Origin: Thioalkalivibrio paradoxus ARh 1
Lineage (GTDB): Bacteria > Pseudomonadota > Gammaproteobacteria > Ectothiorhodospirales > Ectothiorhodospiraceae
Direction: 5' to 3'
Length of the DNA: 64,000 nucleotides
Assembly: GCF_000227685.2 (NCBI RefSeq)
Contig: NZ_CP007029.1
Coordinates: forward strand, 2,702,501-2,766,500
Positions 54,331 to 64,000 of this stretch are shown here, piece after piece. Each line of letters opens with the position of its first letter. Positions within the stretch are counted from its first letter, which is position 1. The notes under the pieces are model-generated. The model did no database searches. It saw only the letters and a list, made by a program, of their open reading frames with translations, and was not told where the DNA came from. The position numbers and the translations under genes were made by a program.

Positions 54331-54780
54331 CTATTCGGTGGTGACCGAATCCTCGTCGCCGGCCAGCGCGGTGTCCAGCGTATGCCAGGACAGGGTCGCG
54401 CACTTGACCCGCATCGGGTACTCGTGCACACCGGCCAGCGCGCCGAGGCTGCCGAGCTCCGCGGGATCGGCCTGCGCCGGGTCGCCGGTGAGCAGCTCGT
54501 GCACCCGTTCGAACAAATGCCGCGCCTCGTCCACCGTCCGGCCCTTGACCGCTTCGGTCAGCATGGACGCCGACGCCATCGAGATCGCGCAGCCGACGCC
54601 GACGAAACTGACGTCCTCGACGCGTCCGTCGGCGAGCTTCACGAACAGCCGCAACTGGTCGCCGCAAAGCGGATTGTGGCCGTCGACTGCGCGGGTGGCG
54701 TCGGGCATCTCGCGGAAATTCCGCGGATGCCGCTTGTGGTCCAGGATCAGCTCCTGGTACAGGTCGTCGAGGTCGCTCAT
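54331..54780 (-). CDS. sufU: SufU-type iron-sulfur scaffold/sulfur-acceptor protein
   Basis: A 149-residue cytoplasmic protein that accepts sulfur from SufS. Its three conserved cysteines are in HNPLCGDQ, GVGCAISMASASM and RVKCATLSW, with the Asp in LCGD; the long GADP-like insertion (LTGDPAQADPAEL) marks SufU rather than IscU. The ATG overlaps the sufS stop as ATGA (54780-54777), so the pair is translationally coupled. sufBCD is not in the window; these genes may form the end of a suf operon whose upstream part has been displaced, since the element beyond sufS begins a 1.2-kb insertion. Confidence 0.95.
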   Translation of the reverse strand: MSDLDDLYQELILDHKRHPRNFREMPDATRAVDGHNPLCGDQLRLFVKLADGRVEDVSFVGVGCAISMASASMLTEAVKGRTVDEARHLFERVHELLTGDPAQADPAELGSLGALAGVHEYPMRVKCATLSWHTLDTALAGDEDSVTTE

Positions 54781-56024
54781 GCCAACATCTCCCGTGCATA
54801 TTGCAGCGCCGCCGCGAGCCGGTCGATCTCCTCTGGCGTGTTGTAGAACGCCATCGAGGCCCGGGAGGTCGCGGGCAGGCCATACCAGGTCATCACCGGC
54901 ATCGCGCAGTGGTGGCCAGCCCGCACCGCAAGCCCCCGGCGATCCAGGATCGTGCCCATATCGTGCGGGTGCACACCGTCCATCACGAAGGAGATCAGCG
55001 CGACCTTGTCGCGCGCCTGGCCAATGATGCGCAGGCCGGGCACCTGCGTCAGGCACTCGGTCGCGTATGCCAGCAGCCGCTGTTCGTAGGCCTCGGCGGC
55101 ATCCCGGTCCAACGCCTCCAGGTACTCGATTGCGCGGCCCAGGCCGATGGCCCCGGCGATGTCCGGTGTCCCGGCCTCGAAGCGGTGCGGCAGCCCGGCA
55201 TAGGTGGTCTGCTCGAAGCTCACGGTGCGGATCATCTCGCCACCGCCCTGGTACGGAGGCATCGCCTCGAGCAGGCGCTCCCGGCCGTACAGCACGCCGA
55301 TCCCGGTAGGCCCGAACAGCTTGTGCCCGGAAAACGCGTAGAAATCGCAGTCCAGCGCCTGCACGTCGACTCGCAGGTGCGGCACCGCCTGGGCTCCGTC
55401 GAGCAACACCGGCACGTCGTGCGCGCGGGCCGCGGCGACAAGCTCCCGCACCGGGTTGATCGTCCCGAGCGCGTTGGAGACATGGACCACCGACAGCAGC
55501 CGGGTACGGGGACTGAACAGGCCGGGAAGCGCGTCCAGATCCAGCTCCCCGTCCGGAGTGATCGGCAACACGCGCAGCACGATGCCGGTCCGTTCGCGCA
55601 GCAGCTGCCAGGGCACGATGTTCGCGTGGTGTTCCATCGCGGTCAGGATCACTTCGTCGCCTTCCGCGAACCCGCCGCCGAAACTGGAGGCGACCAGGTT
55701 GATGGCCTCGGTGGTGCCGCGCACGAACACGATCTCGCGCGTGGAACCCGCGTTCAGGAAACGGCGCGCGGACTCCCGCGCGGCCTCGAAGGCGACGGTG
55801 GCGCGCTCGGCCAGCGCGTGCACCCCGCGGTGCACGTTCGCGTTGTCGTGGCGATAGTAGTGATCCAGCGCGTCCAGCACCGCCTGCGGCTTCTGGGTCG
55901 TGGCGGCGTTGTCGAGGTAGGCGAGCGGGTGCCCATGCACCCGCCGTTCGAGAATCGGGAAGTCCCGGCGCACCGCCGCCACGTCCCAGGCGTCCGGCAT
56001 CCGGGCTGGTCCGGCCATCAGCAT
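54777..56024 (-). CDS. sufS: Cysteine desulfurase SufS
   Basis: A 415-residue PLP enzyme converting L-cysteine to alanine while forming a persulfide for SufU. PLP lysine in FSGHKLFGPTG; active-site cysteine loop RAGHHCAMPVM; substrate and phosphate contacts in AMEHHANIVPWQ and the N-terminal LDNAATTQKPQAVLDAL. The class-V fold and length match SufS. The ATG at 56024 has GGAGGAG spaced 3 nt upstream; later in-frame ATGs (56018, 56000) are poorer. Coupled to sufU downstream by a 4-bp overlap. Confidence 0.96.
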   Translation of the reverse strand: MLMAGPARMPDAWDVAAVRRDFPILERRVHGHPLAYLDNAATTQKPQAVLDALDHYYRHDNANVHRGVHALAERATVAFEAARESARRFLNAGSTREIVFVRGTTEAINLVASSFGGGFAEGDEVILTAMEHHANIVPWQLLRERTGIVLRVLPITPDGELDLDALPGLFSPRTRLLSVVHVSNALGTINPVRELVAAARAHDVPVLLDGAQAVPHLRVDVQALDCDFYAFSGHKLFGPTGIGVLYGRERLLEAMPPYQGGGEMIRTVSFEQTTYAGLPHRFEAGTPDIAGAIGLGRAIEYLEALDRDAAEAYEQRLLAYATECLTQVPGLRIIGQARDKVALISFVMDGVHPHDMGTILDRRGLAVRAGHHCAMPVMTWYGLPATSRASMAFYNTPEEIDRLAAALQYAREMLA

Positions 56025-56126
56025 CGACTCCTCCTCGGGCTCTTGCGACTGCCCGTCCCGCTGCTTCCCGCGTTGAGTCGCGGGCGATCGGGATCCGGAA
56101 CCTCGCCTCCGAAGCATAGAATATCG

Positions 56127-56160
56127 TGCCCGGGGACGCCGCCGGTCATTCCCACTCGAT
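56127..56160. repeat. 34-bp direct repeat, distal copy of the guaA 3' end
   Basis: Perfect 34-bp match to 57331-57364. It reproduces the last five guaA codons (IEWE-stop) plus 19 bp beyond the stop. With the other copy it bounds a 1,204-bp unit, as attL/attR would. Confidence 0.85.
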
Positions 56161-56250
56161 CATCAAGCGCTGTCAAGTCATGCTGTTTCGTCCTGGCGTT
56201 CATTCTGGCCTGCTGCCAGGGCTATTTGTCCTTGATGATTTTGCCCATCC

Positions 56251-56649
56251 TCAATCTCTATCATTGGTCTTGGCGAACAGCGCAACGTCAGGCAGCCCCT
56301 CGAAATGCGCATCGCAGGTCAGCAAGCTGGCTCCCTGACGCCGCGCTGTCGCGTAAACGATCGCATCGGCCGTGGCCAGCTTGTATTCGCGGTGTAAATC
56401 GGCCGCGAGCAACGCAATGAAGGTGTCCAGCGGAACGACAACGCATTTCTGCGTATAGGCGATCACCTGGTCGGCCTTTTCCTCGCCGACTTCACGCACC
56501 AGCCACTTCGACAGCTCAAGCTGGACGATGGTCGGCACGATCCATTGCGGTTTGTCCGGGAACTGCCGTCCGAGACGCTTGCCCAGAGGGGTGTCGGCAA
56601 GCCATTCGATCCATGCGGAGGTATCGACCACGCACGGCGCGGCGGCCAT
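56251..56649 (-). CDS. vapC: PIN-domain toxin, VapC family
   Basis: A 132-residue ribonuclease toxin. The PIN fold carries the four acidic positions in CVVDTSAWIEWL (Asp), QLELSKWLV (Glu), LATADAIVYA (Asp) and LLTCDAHFEG (Asp). The ATG (56649) overlaps the antitoxin stop by 1 nt (TGATG), typical of vapBC coupling. It lies inside a 1.2-kb segment bounded by direct repeats of the guaA 3' end, so it was acquired as part of a small island. Confidence 0.93.
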   Translation of the reverse strand: MAAAPCVVDTSAWIEWLADTPLGKRLGRQFPDKPQWIVPTIVQLELSKWLVREVGEEKADQVIAYTQKCVVVPLDTFIALLAADLHREYKLATADAIVYATARRQGASLLTCDAHFEGLPDVALFAKTNDRD

Positions 56650-56861
56650 CAGTAGCGATCCTTGCGGTCCCGGAAATCGTCGGTGCGGGCGCCCTTGGCG
56701 ATGCCGGCCAACTGCGCCATCTCGGGCACGGGCATGACCAACACGCCCTTGCCCTTGGGAATGAACACGAACTCCTGCCCGGCTTCCCAGTGCAGCTCTT
56801 CACGCACGGCCTTGGGTACGGAAATCTGGAATTTGCTCGACAAGGTGGCGGTAGCGGTCAT
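56649..56861 (-). CDS. vapB: AbrB/MazE-type antitoxin, VapB family
   Basis: A 70-residue antitoxin with an N-terminal swapped-hairpin AbrB domain (SSKFQISVPKAVREELHW, then GQEFVFIPKGKGVLVMPV) that binds its own promoter, and an Ala/Arg-rich C-terminal tail that blocks the toxin. AGGAG stands 8 nt before the ATG at 56861. Upstream gene of the overlapping vapBC pair. Confidence 0.93.
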   Translation of the reverse strand: MTATATLSSKFQISVPKAVREELHWEAGQEFVFIPKGKGVLVMPVPEMAQLAGIAKGARTDDFRDRKDRY

Positions 56862-56959
56862 GGCTCATACTCCTGCGGCATCGATACGTACTTGGTAAGA
56901 ATGCCTGTCCTCTGCACGAATGCCAAGCCACTTCACCGTCCAGGCGTTGCCCCCGGGCG

Positions 56960-57310
56960 CTACGCACTCGCCTTGCACTTGCCACCCTTGGCCTGCCCTT
57001 TACCCCCAAGTTGAGCAGACCAATCGATCCCGGTCTGGTTGCAGCCGATGACCTCGAGGCCGCGCGTCTGCGGGCAGGTGGTGAAGTTCAGATCGGTGCC
57101 ATTGCAGGCACAGCACCGTCGCCTGCGCCTGCATCCGGCGCTGCGCGCGCACGATGCGGCGCCAGAATGTGCTCCCACGTCACCTCGGAAGTAGTGGTCG
57201 GCACTTGCGCCGGCCGTTGGGCCTCGCCCTCGAGGTGCAGGGCGCCGAGCTGGCCGAGCGTGCCCACTGTTCCACCCAGGTTCCGAACGCTCCGAATCCT
57301 TGACGCGGGC
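56960..57310 (-). pseudogene. Remnant of an IS4-family transposase
   Basis: Fragments in three frames line up in the order of an IS4/Tn5-type transposase N-terminal part: VTWEHILAPHRAR, RRMQAQATVLCLQ and GTDLNFTTCPQTRGLEVIGC followed by NQTG. In intact members the second and third are joined by Asp (LQDGTDL), the first catalytic Asp; here about 2 nt are missing and the Asp is lost. The frame then runs to a stop at 56960 after an unrelated Lys-rich tail. No inverted repeats of the IS are seen. It lies between vapB and the proximal 34-bp repeat. Confidence 0.6.
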
Positions 57311-57330
57311 CTTGCCCCGAGCCTTCTCCT

Positions 57331-57364
57331 TGCCCGGGGACGCCGCCGGTCATTCCCACTCGAT
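57331..57364. repeat. 34-bp direct repeat, guaA 3' end (proximal copy)
   Basis: Contains the native guaA stop codon (57352-57350) and the last four sense codons, plus 19 bp beyond the stop. Identical to 56127-56160 over all 34 bases. Confidence 0.85.
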
Positions 57365-58927
57365 GGTGGCGGGGGGCTTTCCGGAAATGTCGTAGGTGAC
57401 GCGCGAGATGCCGTCGATCTCGTTGATGATGCGCCGGGACACGAGGTCGAGGAACTCGTAGGGGAGGTGCGCCCAACGGGCAGTCATGAAATCGATGGTC
57501 TCGACCGCGCGCAGCGCGATCACGTAGTCGTAACGGCGGCCGTCCCCCATCACCCCGACCGAGCGTACCGGCAGAAACACCGCGAAGGCCTGCGAGACCT
57601 GGTCGTACAGGTCCGCCCGGCGCAGCTCGTCGATGAAGATGTCGTCGGCGCGGCGCAGCAGGTCGGCGTATTCCTTCTTCACTTCGCCGAGGATACGCAC
57701 GCCGAGCCCTGGACCCGGAAACGGATGACGATAGACCATCTCGGTCGGCAGGCCGAGCTCGACGCCGATCTTGCGCACCTCGTCCTTGAACAGCTCGCGC
57801 AGCGGCTCGACCAGACCCATTTTCATCTGCTCGGGCAACCCGCCGACGTTGTGATGCGACTTGATCACCTGCGCCTTGCCGGTCTTCGACCCGGCAGACT
57901 CGATCACGTCCGGGTAGATCGTGCCCTGCGCCAGCCAGCGGGCATTGGCGATCTTCCCGGCCTCCTCGTCGAACACTTCGATAAAATGCCCACCGATGAT
58001 CTTGCGCTTGCGCTCGGGATCGGCCACCCCTTCCAGCGCCTTCAGGAAGCGTTGCTCAGCGTCGACCCGGATCACTTTCACGCCCATGTGCCGGGCGAAG
58101 GTGGCCATCACCTGGTCGCCCTCGTGCAGGCGCAGCAGGCCGGTGTCGACGAACACGCAGGTCAACTGATCGCCGATGGCCTTGTGCAGCAACGCGCCGA
58201 CCACCGAGGAATCCACGCCGCCGGACAGCCCGAGGATCACGTGGTCCGAACCGACCTGTTCGCGTACCCGGTGGATCATGTCGTCGATGATGTTGCCCGG
58301 GGTCCAGAGGTCCTCGCAGCCGCAGATCTCGTGCAGGAACCGCGACAGAATCCGCTTGCCCTGGCGCGTGTGCGTGACTTCGGGGTGGAACTGGACGCCG
58401 TAGAAGCCACGTTCCTCGTCGGCCATGCCGGCGATCGGCGCGGAGTCGGTCGAGCACATCAATTTGAAGCCCGGCGGCAGCTCGGTCACCCGGTCGCCAT
58501 GCGACATCCAGACGTCCAGCAGGCCGTAGCCCTCGGGCGTGGTGTGGTCCTCGATGTCGGTCAGCAGCCGGGTGTGGCCGCGGGCACGGACCTGCGCGAA
58601 CCCGAACTCGCGGTGGGTCGACGGCTCGACCCTGCCGCCCAGCTGCGCGGCCATCGTCTGCATGCCGTAGCAGATGCCGAGCACCGGCACGCCGAGTTCG
58701 AACACCAGCGGGTCGGCAACGGGCGGGGCCTCGGTGTGCACCGACTCGGGCCCGCCCGACAGGATGATGCCGCTAGGGCCGAACGCGCGCATCGCCCCCG
58801 GGTCCATGTCCCAGGGGTGGATCTCGGAATACACGCCGGCCTCGCGCACCCGGCGAGCGATCAATTGCGTGTACTGCGAACCGAAGTCCAGCACCAGGAT
58901 CCGGTGCGCATGTACGTCCTGGGTCAT
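57350..58927 (-). CDS. guaA: GMP synthase (glutamine-hydrolysing)
   Basis: A 525-residue enzyme, exactly the E. coli length, converting XMP to GMP with ATP and glutamine. The class I amidotransferase domain carries the nucleophile in [10 protein letters not shown] and His/Glu in FHPEV. The PP-loop synthetase domain carries LSGGVDSSV. The C-terminal dimerisation domain ends ATIEWE. The ATG at 58927 is chosen; a TTG at 58939 would add four residues. It follows guaB by 78 bp in the same operon. Its 3' end is duplicated 1.2 kb away, marking an integration site. Confidence 0.98.
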   Translation of the reverse strand: MTQDVHAHRILVLDFGSQYTQLIARRVREAGVYSEIHPWDMDPGAMRAFGPSGIILSGGPESVHTEAPPVADPLVFELGVPVLGICYGMQTMAAQLGGRVEPSTHREFGFAQVRARGHTRLLTDIEDHTTPEGYGLLDVWMSHGDRVTELPPGFKLMCSTDSAPIAGMADEERGFYGVQFHPEVTHTRQGKRILSRFLHEICGCEDLWTPGNIIDDMIHRVREQVGSDHVILGLSGGVDSSVVGALLHKAIGDQLTCVFVDTGLLRLHEGDQVMATFARHMGVKVIRVDAEQRFLKALEGVADPERKRKIIGGHFIEVFDEEAGKIANARWLAQGTIYPDVIESAGSKTGKAQVIKSHHNVGGLPEQMKMGLVEPLRELFKDEVRKIGVELGLPTEMVYRHPFPGPGLGVRILGEVKKEYADLLRRADDIFIDELRRADLYDQVSQAFAVFLPVRSVGVMGDGRRYDYVIALRAVETIDFMTARWAHLPYEFLDLVSRRIINEIDGISRVTYDISGKPPATIEWE

Positions 58928-59005
58928 CTTGTCATCCAACGGCGGTCAATCGGTCCCCGGCAATCGCGGCGAGGGAGAGCCTTCATTTCCGTGAACAGGA
59001 ATGGC

Positions 59006-62104
<3,099 letters not shown>

Positions 62105-62213
62105 TCACCGCAGCATGCCACCCCGGTCCCGGACGCGTGGCGGCTTTCGGCAGGGCATCAGGGTTCGATCACGGCCCTTCGGAGCTGCCAGGGTCGGGCG
62201 TGGCGCCGAGCGC

Positions 62214-62990
62214 TCATGTACGCCCCTGTATCAGCCGGTGCCAATGCAACAGGCTCGGCACATCCACGTACGGCGATACCGGAGCCGGCCCAGCCAGCAC
62301 CGTGGCCGGCGCATCGGGTTCCCCGAACCCGTCGAGCACCACCAGCGCACCGGCAAAATTCTGGTCGCGCGTGTAGCCGTTGGTAGTCACGATCACCGGC
62401 AACCCGGCACCCCGCGCCGCACGCACGCCGTTGTCGGAGTCCTCGAACGCCAGACAGGCGTCGGGCGGGAGATCGAGCGCCTGCAGTGCCCGATGAAAGA
62501 TATCGGGAGCGGGCTTCTTGGCCGGCACGACATCGCCCGCCGCGATCACTTCGAACCACCCGACCCCCTCCGCGCCGAGCGTGGCCTGCAAGAGCGCAGT
62601 CACGTTCTCGGGCGTCGTGGTGGTCGCGATCGCGAGGCGCAGACCGCTGGCGCGGGCCTCCTCCAGCAACCGCCGCACCCCCGGCCGCAGCGGAATCGCA
62701 CCGGTCTCGAGCAGCGCCACATAGTGCCGGGTCTTCGCCGCGTGCAACGCCCGGATGCGCGCGTCGATCCCGGGTTCGCGCAACAGATCGGGCCAGTCCT
62801 CGGACAGGTACTGGCGGATGCGTTCCTTGCCCCCGGTCACGCGCAGCAGCTGCCCGTATCGGGCCACGTCCCAGTGCCACGTCAATCCCGCCTCCGCGAA
62901 CGCACGGTTGAACGCGACACGGTGGCCGTCACGCTCGGTATCCGCCAGGGTTCCATCAACATCGAAGACCAGAGCTGCCAGCGGCGGCAT
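62214..62990 (-). CDS. cbbY: CbbY-type HAD phosphatase
   Basis: A 258-residue HAD-superfamily hydrolase. Motif I FDVDGTLADTE with the catalytic Asp; motif II in IATTTT; motif III Lys in AGDVVPAKKPAP; motif IV FEDSDNG. The N-terminal cap sequence WHWDVARYGQLLRVTGGKER is typical of CbbY, which dephosphorylates xylulose-1,5-bisphosphate, an inhibitor of Rubisco, in autotrophs. The ATG at 62990 begins just before the motif I strand. The gene is divergent from dksA. It implies a Calvin-cycle background, though no Rubisco gene is here. Confidence 0.88.
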   Translation of the reverse strand: MPPLAALVFDVDGTLADTERDGHRVAFNRAFAEAGLTWHWDVARYGQLLRVTGGKERIRQYLSEDWPDLLREPGIDARIRALHAAKTRHYVALLETGAIPLRPGVRRLLEEARASGLRLAIATTTTPENVTALLQATLGAEGVGWFEVIAAGDVVPAKKPAPDIFHRALQALDLPPDACLAFEDSDNGVRAARGAGLPVIVTTNGYTRDQNFAGALVVLDGFGEPDAPATVLAGPAPVSPYVDVPSLLHWHRLIQGRT

Positions 62991-63158
62991 GTTTTCCTCC
63001 CTGCCCGGCGCCGCCGAGCGAAACCGGAAAATTCGCAAGTTATAACATTCCTGAAATATGACCCCAGGAGATCGCCCCCCCGGCCGCCACCGCGTGCTTG
63101 CCTGGGCGCGCGGACTCTGATAGTAAAGGCGCCCATTCCAACCCGGAGACCAGCGAAC

Positions 63159-63611
63159 ATGGCCGCAGACCAGAAACAGGCAAAGCCCTCCTCCAAGCAC
63201 ATGGTGGCGAGTGGCATTGCTGCCTACGAGCCGGAAGCGGGCGAAGAATACATGAGCAAGGCCCAGCTGGCACATTTCCGGGAACTGCTGCTGGCGTGGA
63301 AACAGGAACTGATGGAGGAGGTGGACCGCACCGTCGGTCACATGAAACAGGACGCGGCCAACTTCGCCGATCCTGCGGACCGCGCGACCCAGGAAGAGGA
63401 GTTCGGACTCGAGCTTCGCGCCCGCGACCGCGAGCGCAAGCTGTGCAAGAAGATCGACGAGGCGTTGCGCAACATCGACCTCGGCGACTACGGCTACTGT
63501 GAGTCCTGCGGAGTCGAGATCGGCATCCGCCGGCTCGAGGCGCGCCCGACCGCAACGCTTTGCATCGACTGCAAGACGCTGGCCGAGCTCCGGGAGAAGC
63601 AAATGGCGTGA
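63159..63611 (+). CDS. dksA: RNA polymerase-binding transcription factor DksA
   Basis: A 150-residue regulator that acts with ppGpp at the RNA polymerase secondary channel. The coiled-coil tip acidic pair is in FADPADRATQEEEF (Asp residues of the DPADRA motif). The zinc finger is CESCGVEIG ... CIDCK with four cysteines. Length (E. coli 151) and order dksA-gluQ match gammaproteobacteria. A palindromic GTTATAAC at 63039-63046 between dksA and the divergent cbbY is a possible -10 for either gene, but no good -35 pairs with it. Confidence 0.98.
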   Translation: MAADQKQAKPSSKHMVASGIAAYEPEAGEEYMSKAQLAHFRELLLAWKQELMEEVDRTVGHMKQDAANFADPADRATQEEEFGLELRARDRERKLCKKIDEALRNIDLGDYGYCESCGVEIGIRRLEARPTATLCIDCKTLAELREKQMA

Positions 63612-63687
63612 TGCCGGGGCGCACGCCAGCGAACCGTTCCGGCACCGCCGCCCAAGCCGGTCCGAACCCGGTCGCGGTGCGCGCCTC

Positions 63688-64000
63688 GTGAGCGCCTACG
63701 TCGGCCGCTTTGCGCCCACGCCCTCGGGGCCACTGCATCTGGGGTCGCTCCTGGCCGCGGTGGTCTCCTGGCTCGATGCGCGTGGCCAGCAGGGCCGCTG
63801 GCACCTGCGCATCGACGACATCGATCGGCCGCGGGTTGCTGCAGGCGCCAGCGACGCGATTCTCCGCGCGCTCGACTGTCACGGCCTGGGCTGGGACGGC
63901 CCGGTGCGCTACCAGAGTCGCCGCGGCCAGGCCTACCAGGAGGCGGCGGAGCGGCTGTACGGCGCCGGCCATCTGTTTGCCTGCACCTGCTCGCGCCAGC
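63688..64000 (+). CDS. gluQ: Glutamyl-Q tRNA(Asp) synthetase (3' end outside window)
   Basis: The first 104 residues of GluQ-RS, which attaches glutamate to queuosine in tRNA(Asp). N terminus VGRFAPTPSGPLHLGSLLAAV with the HIGH-like HLGS motif, then WHLRIDDIDRPR and RYQSRRGQAYQEAAERLYGA. The ATP-binding and C-terminal parts lie beyond the right edge. The GTG at 63688 is chosen because it gives the usual MSAYVGRF opening. The gene follows dksA by 76 bp, the standard gammaproteobacterial order. Confidence 0.95.
   Translation, partial: MSAYVGRFAPTPSGPLHLGSLLAAVVSWLDARGQQGRWHLRIDDIDRPRVAAGASDAILRALDCHGLGWDGPVRYQSRRGQAYQEAAERLYGAGHLFACTCSRQ

Noticed and set aside
63039-63046. GTTATAAC as a definite -10 for dksA or cbbY
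   Set aside because: The palindrome fits both directions, but no -35 hexamer sits at 16-18 bp on either side, so it is left as a weak possibility in the dksA entry.

Overview
The window is GC-rich chromosomal DNA from a gammaproteobacterium. The dksA-gluQ pair, the guaB-guaA operon beside a divergent xseA, hspQ and the prkA-yeaH-spoVR trio all fit that class. A CbbY-type phosphatase (a Calvin-cycle accessory enzyme), a SoxW-like thioredoxin, a DsrE-family protein, a rhodanese/metallo-beta-lactamase fusion and several small c-type cytochromes suggest an autotrophic sulfur oxidiser, perhaps of the Ectothiorhodospiraceae. That placement is inference; no rRNA or other marker gene is present. I recognised no tRNA, rRNA, CRISPR array or prophage.

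Layout. 1-3.5 kb: the 3' part of a hybrid histidine kinase, then a ParA-type ATPase overlapping a small disordered protein (possible McdAB-like pair). 3.9-8.8 kb: prkA, yeaH and spoVR. 8.8-11.4 kb: a voltage-gated-type K+ channel, facing a channel-like protein with a degenerate filter and a frameshifted secreted protein. 11.8-17.5 kb: small proteins, an RlpA-like protein, a large DUF2339 membrane protein, a DUF6489 protein and an FKBP lipoprotein. 17.8-27 kb: rhodanese/MBL fusion, O-antigen ligase-like protein, O-methyltransferase, hspQ, a lytic transglycosylase, DsrE-like and SoxW-like proteins, and alanine dehydrogenase. 27-33 kb: an ATP-grasp/methyltransferase pair, a membrane alpha/beta hydrolase, a UbiA-family prenyltransferase and a secreted protein. 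33-40.7 kb: a MalT/SARP-like regulator followed by a small cytochrome, then an AraC regulator, a TPR protein and a His-tailed cytochrome. 40.8-47.2 kb: a patatin lipoprotein, a large diguanylate cyclase, a Fcy1-like cytosine deaminase and an Mrr endonuclease. 47.4-54.3 kb: an accessory stretch with a decayed porin, repeats, a small cytochrome, an ODP-type metallo-hydrolase, a Tat-exported protein, an AhpD-like protein and small membrane proteins. 54.3-64 kb: sufS-sufU, a 1.2-kb vapBC insertion bounded by 34-bp repeats at the 3' end of guaA, guaA-guaB, xseA, cbbY, dksA and the start of gluQ.

Three kinds of structure are not explained by the gene list. A family of about 200-bp foldback elements occurs in four full copies and one end fragment. 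The 3' end of guaA is exactly duplicated around a toxin-antitoxin module with an IS4-type transposase relic. A pair of 7-bp direct repeats with an 11-bp period, the geometry of a SARP operator, lies at the end of the MalT/SARP-like regulator just upstream of a cytochrome gene.
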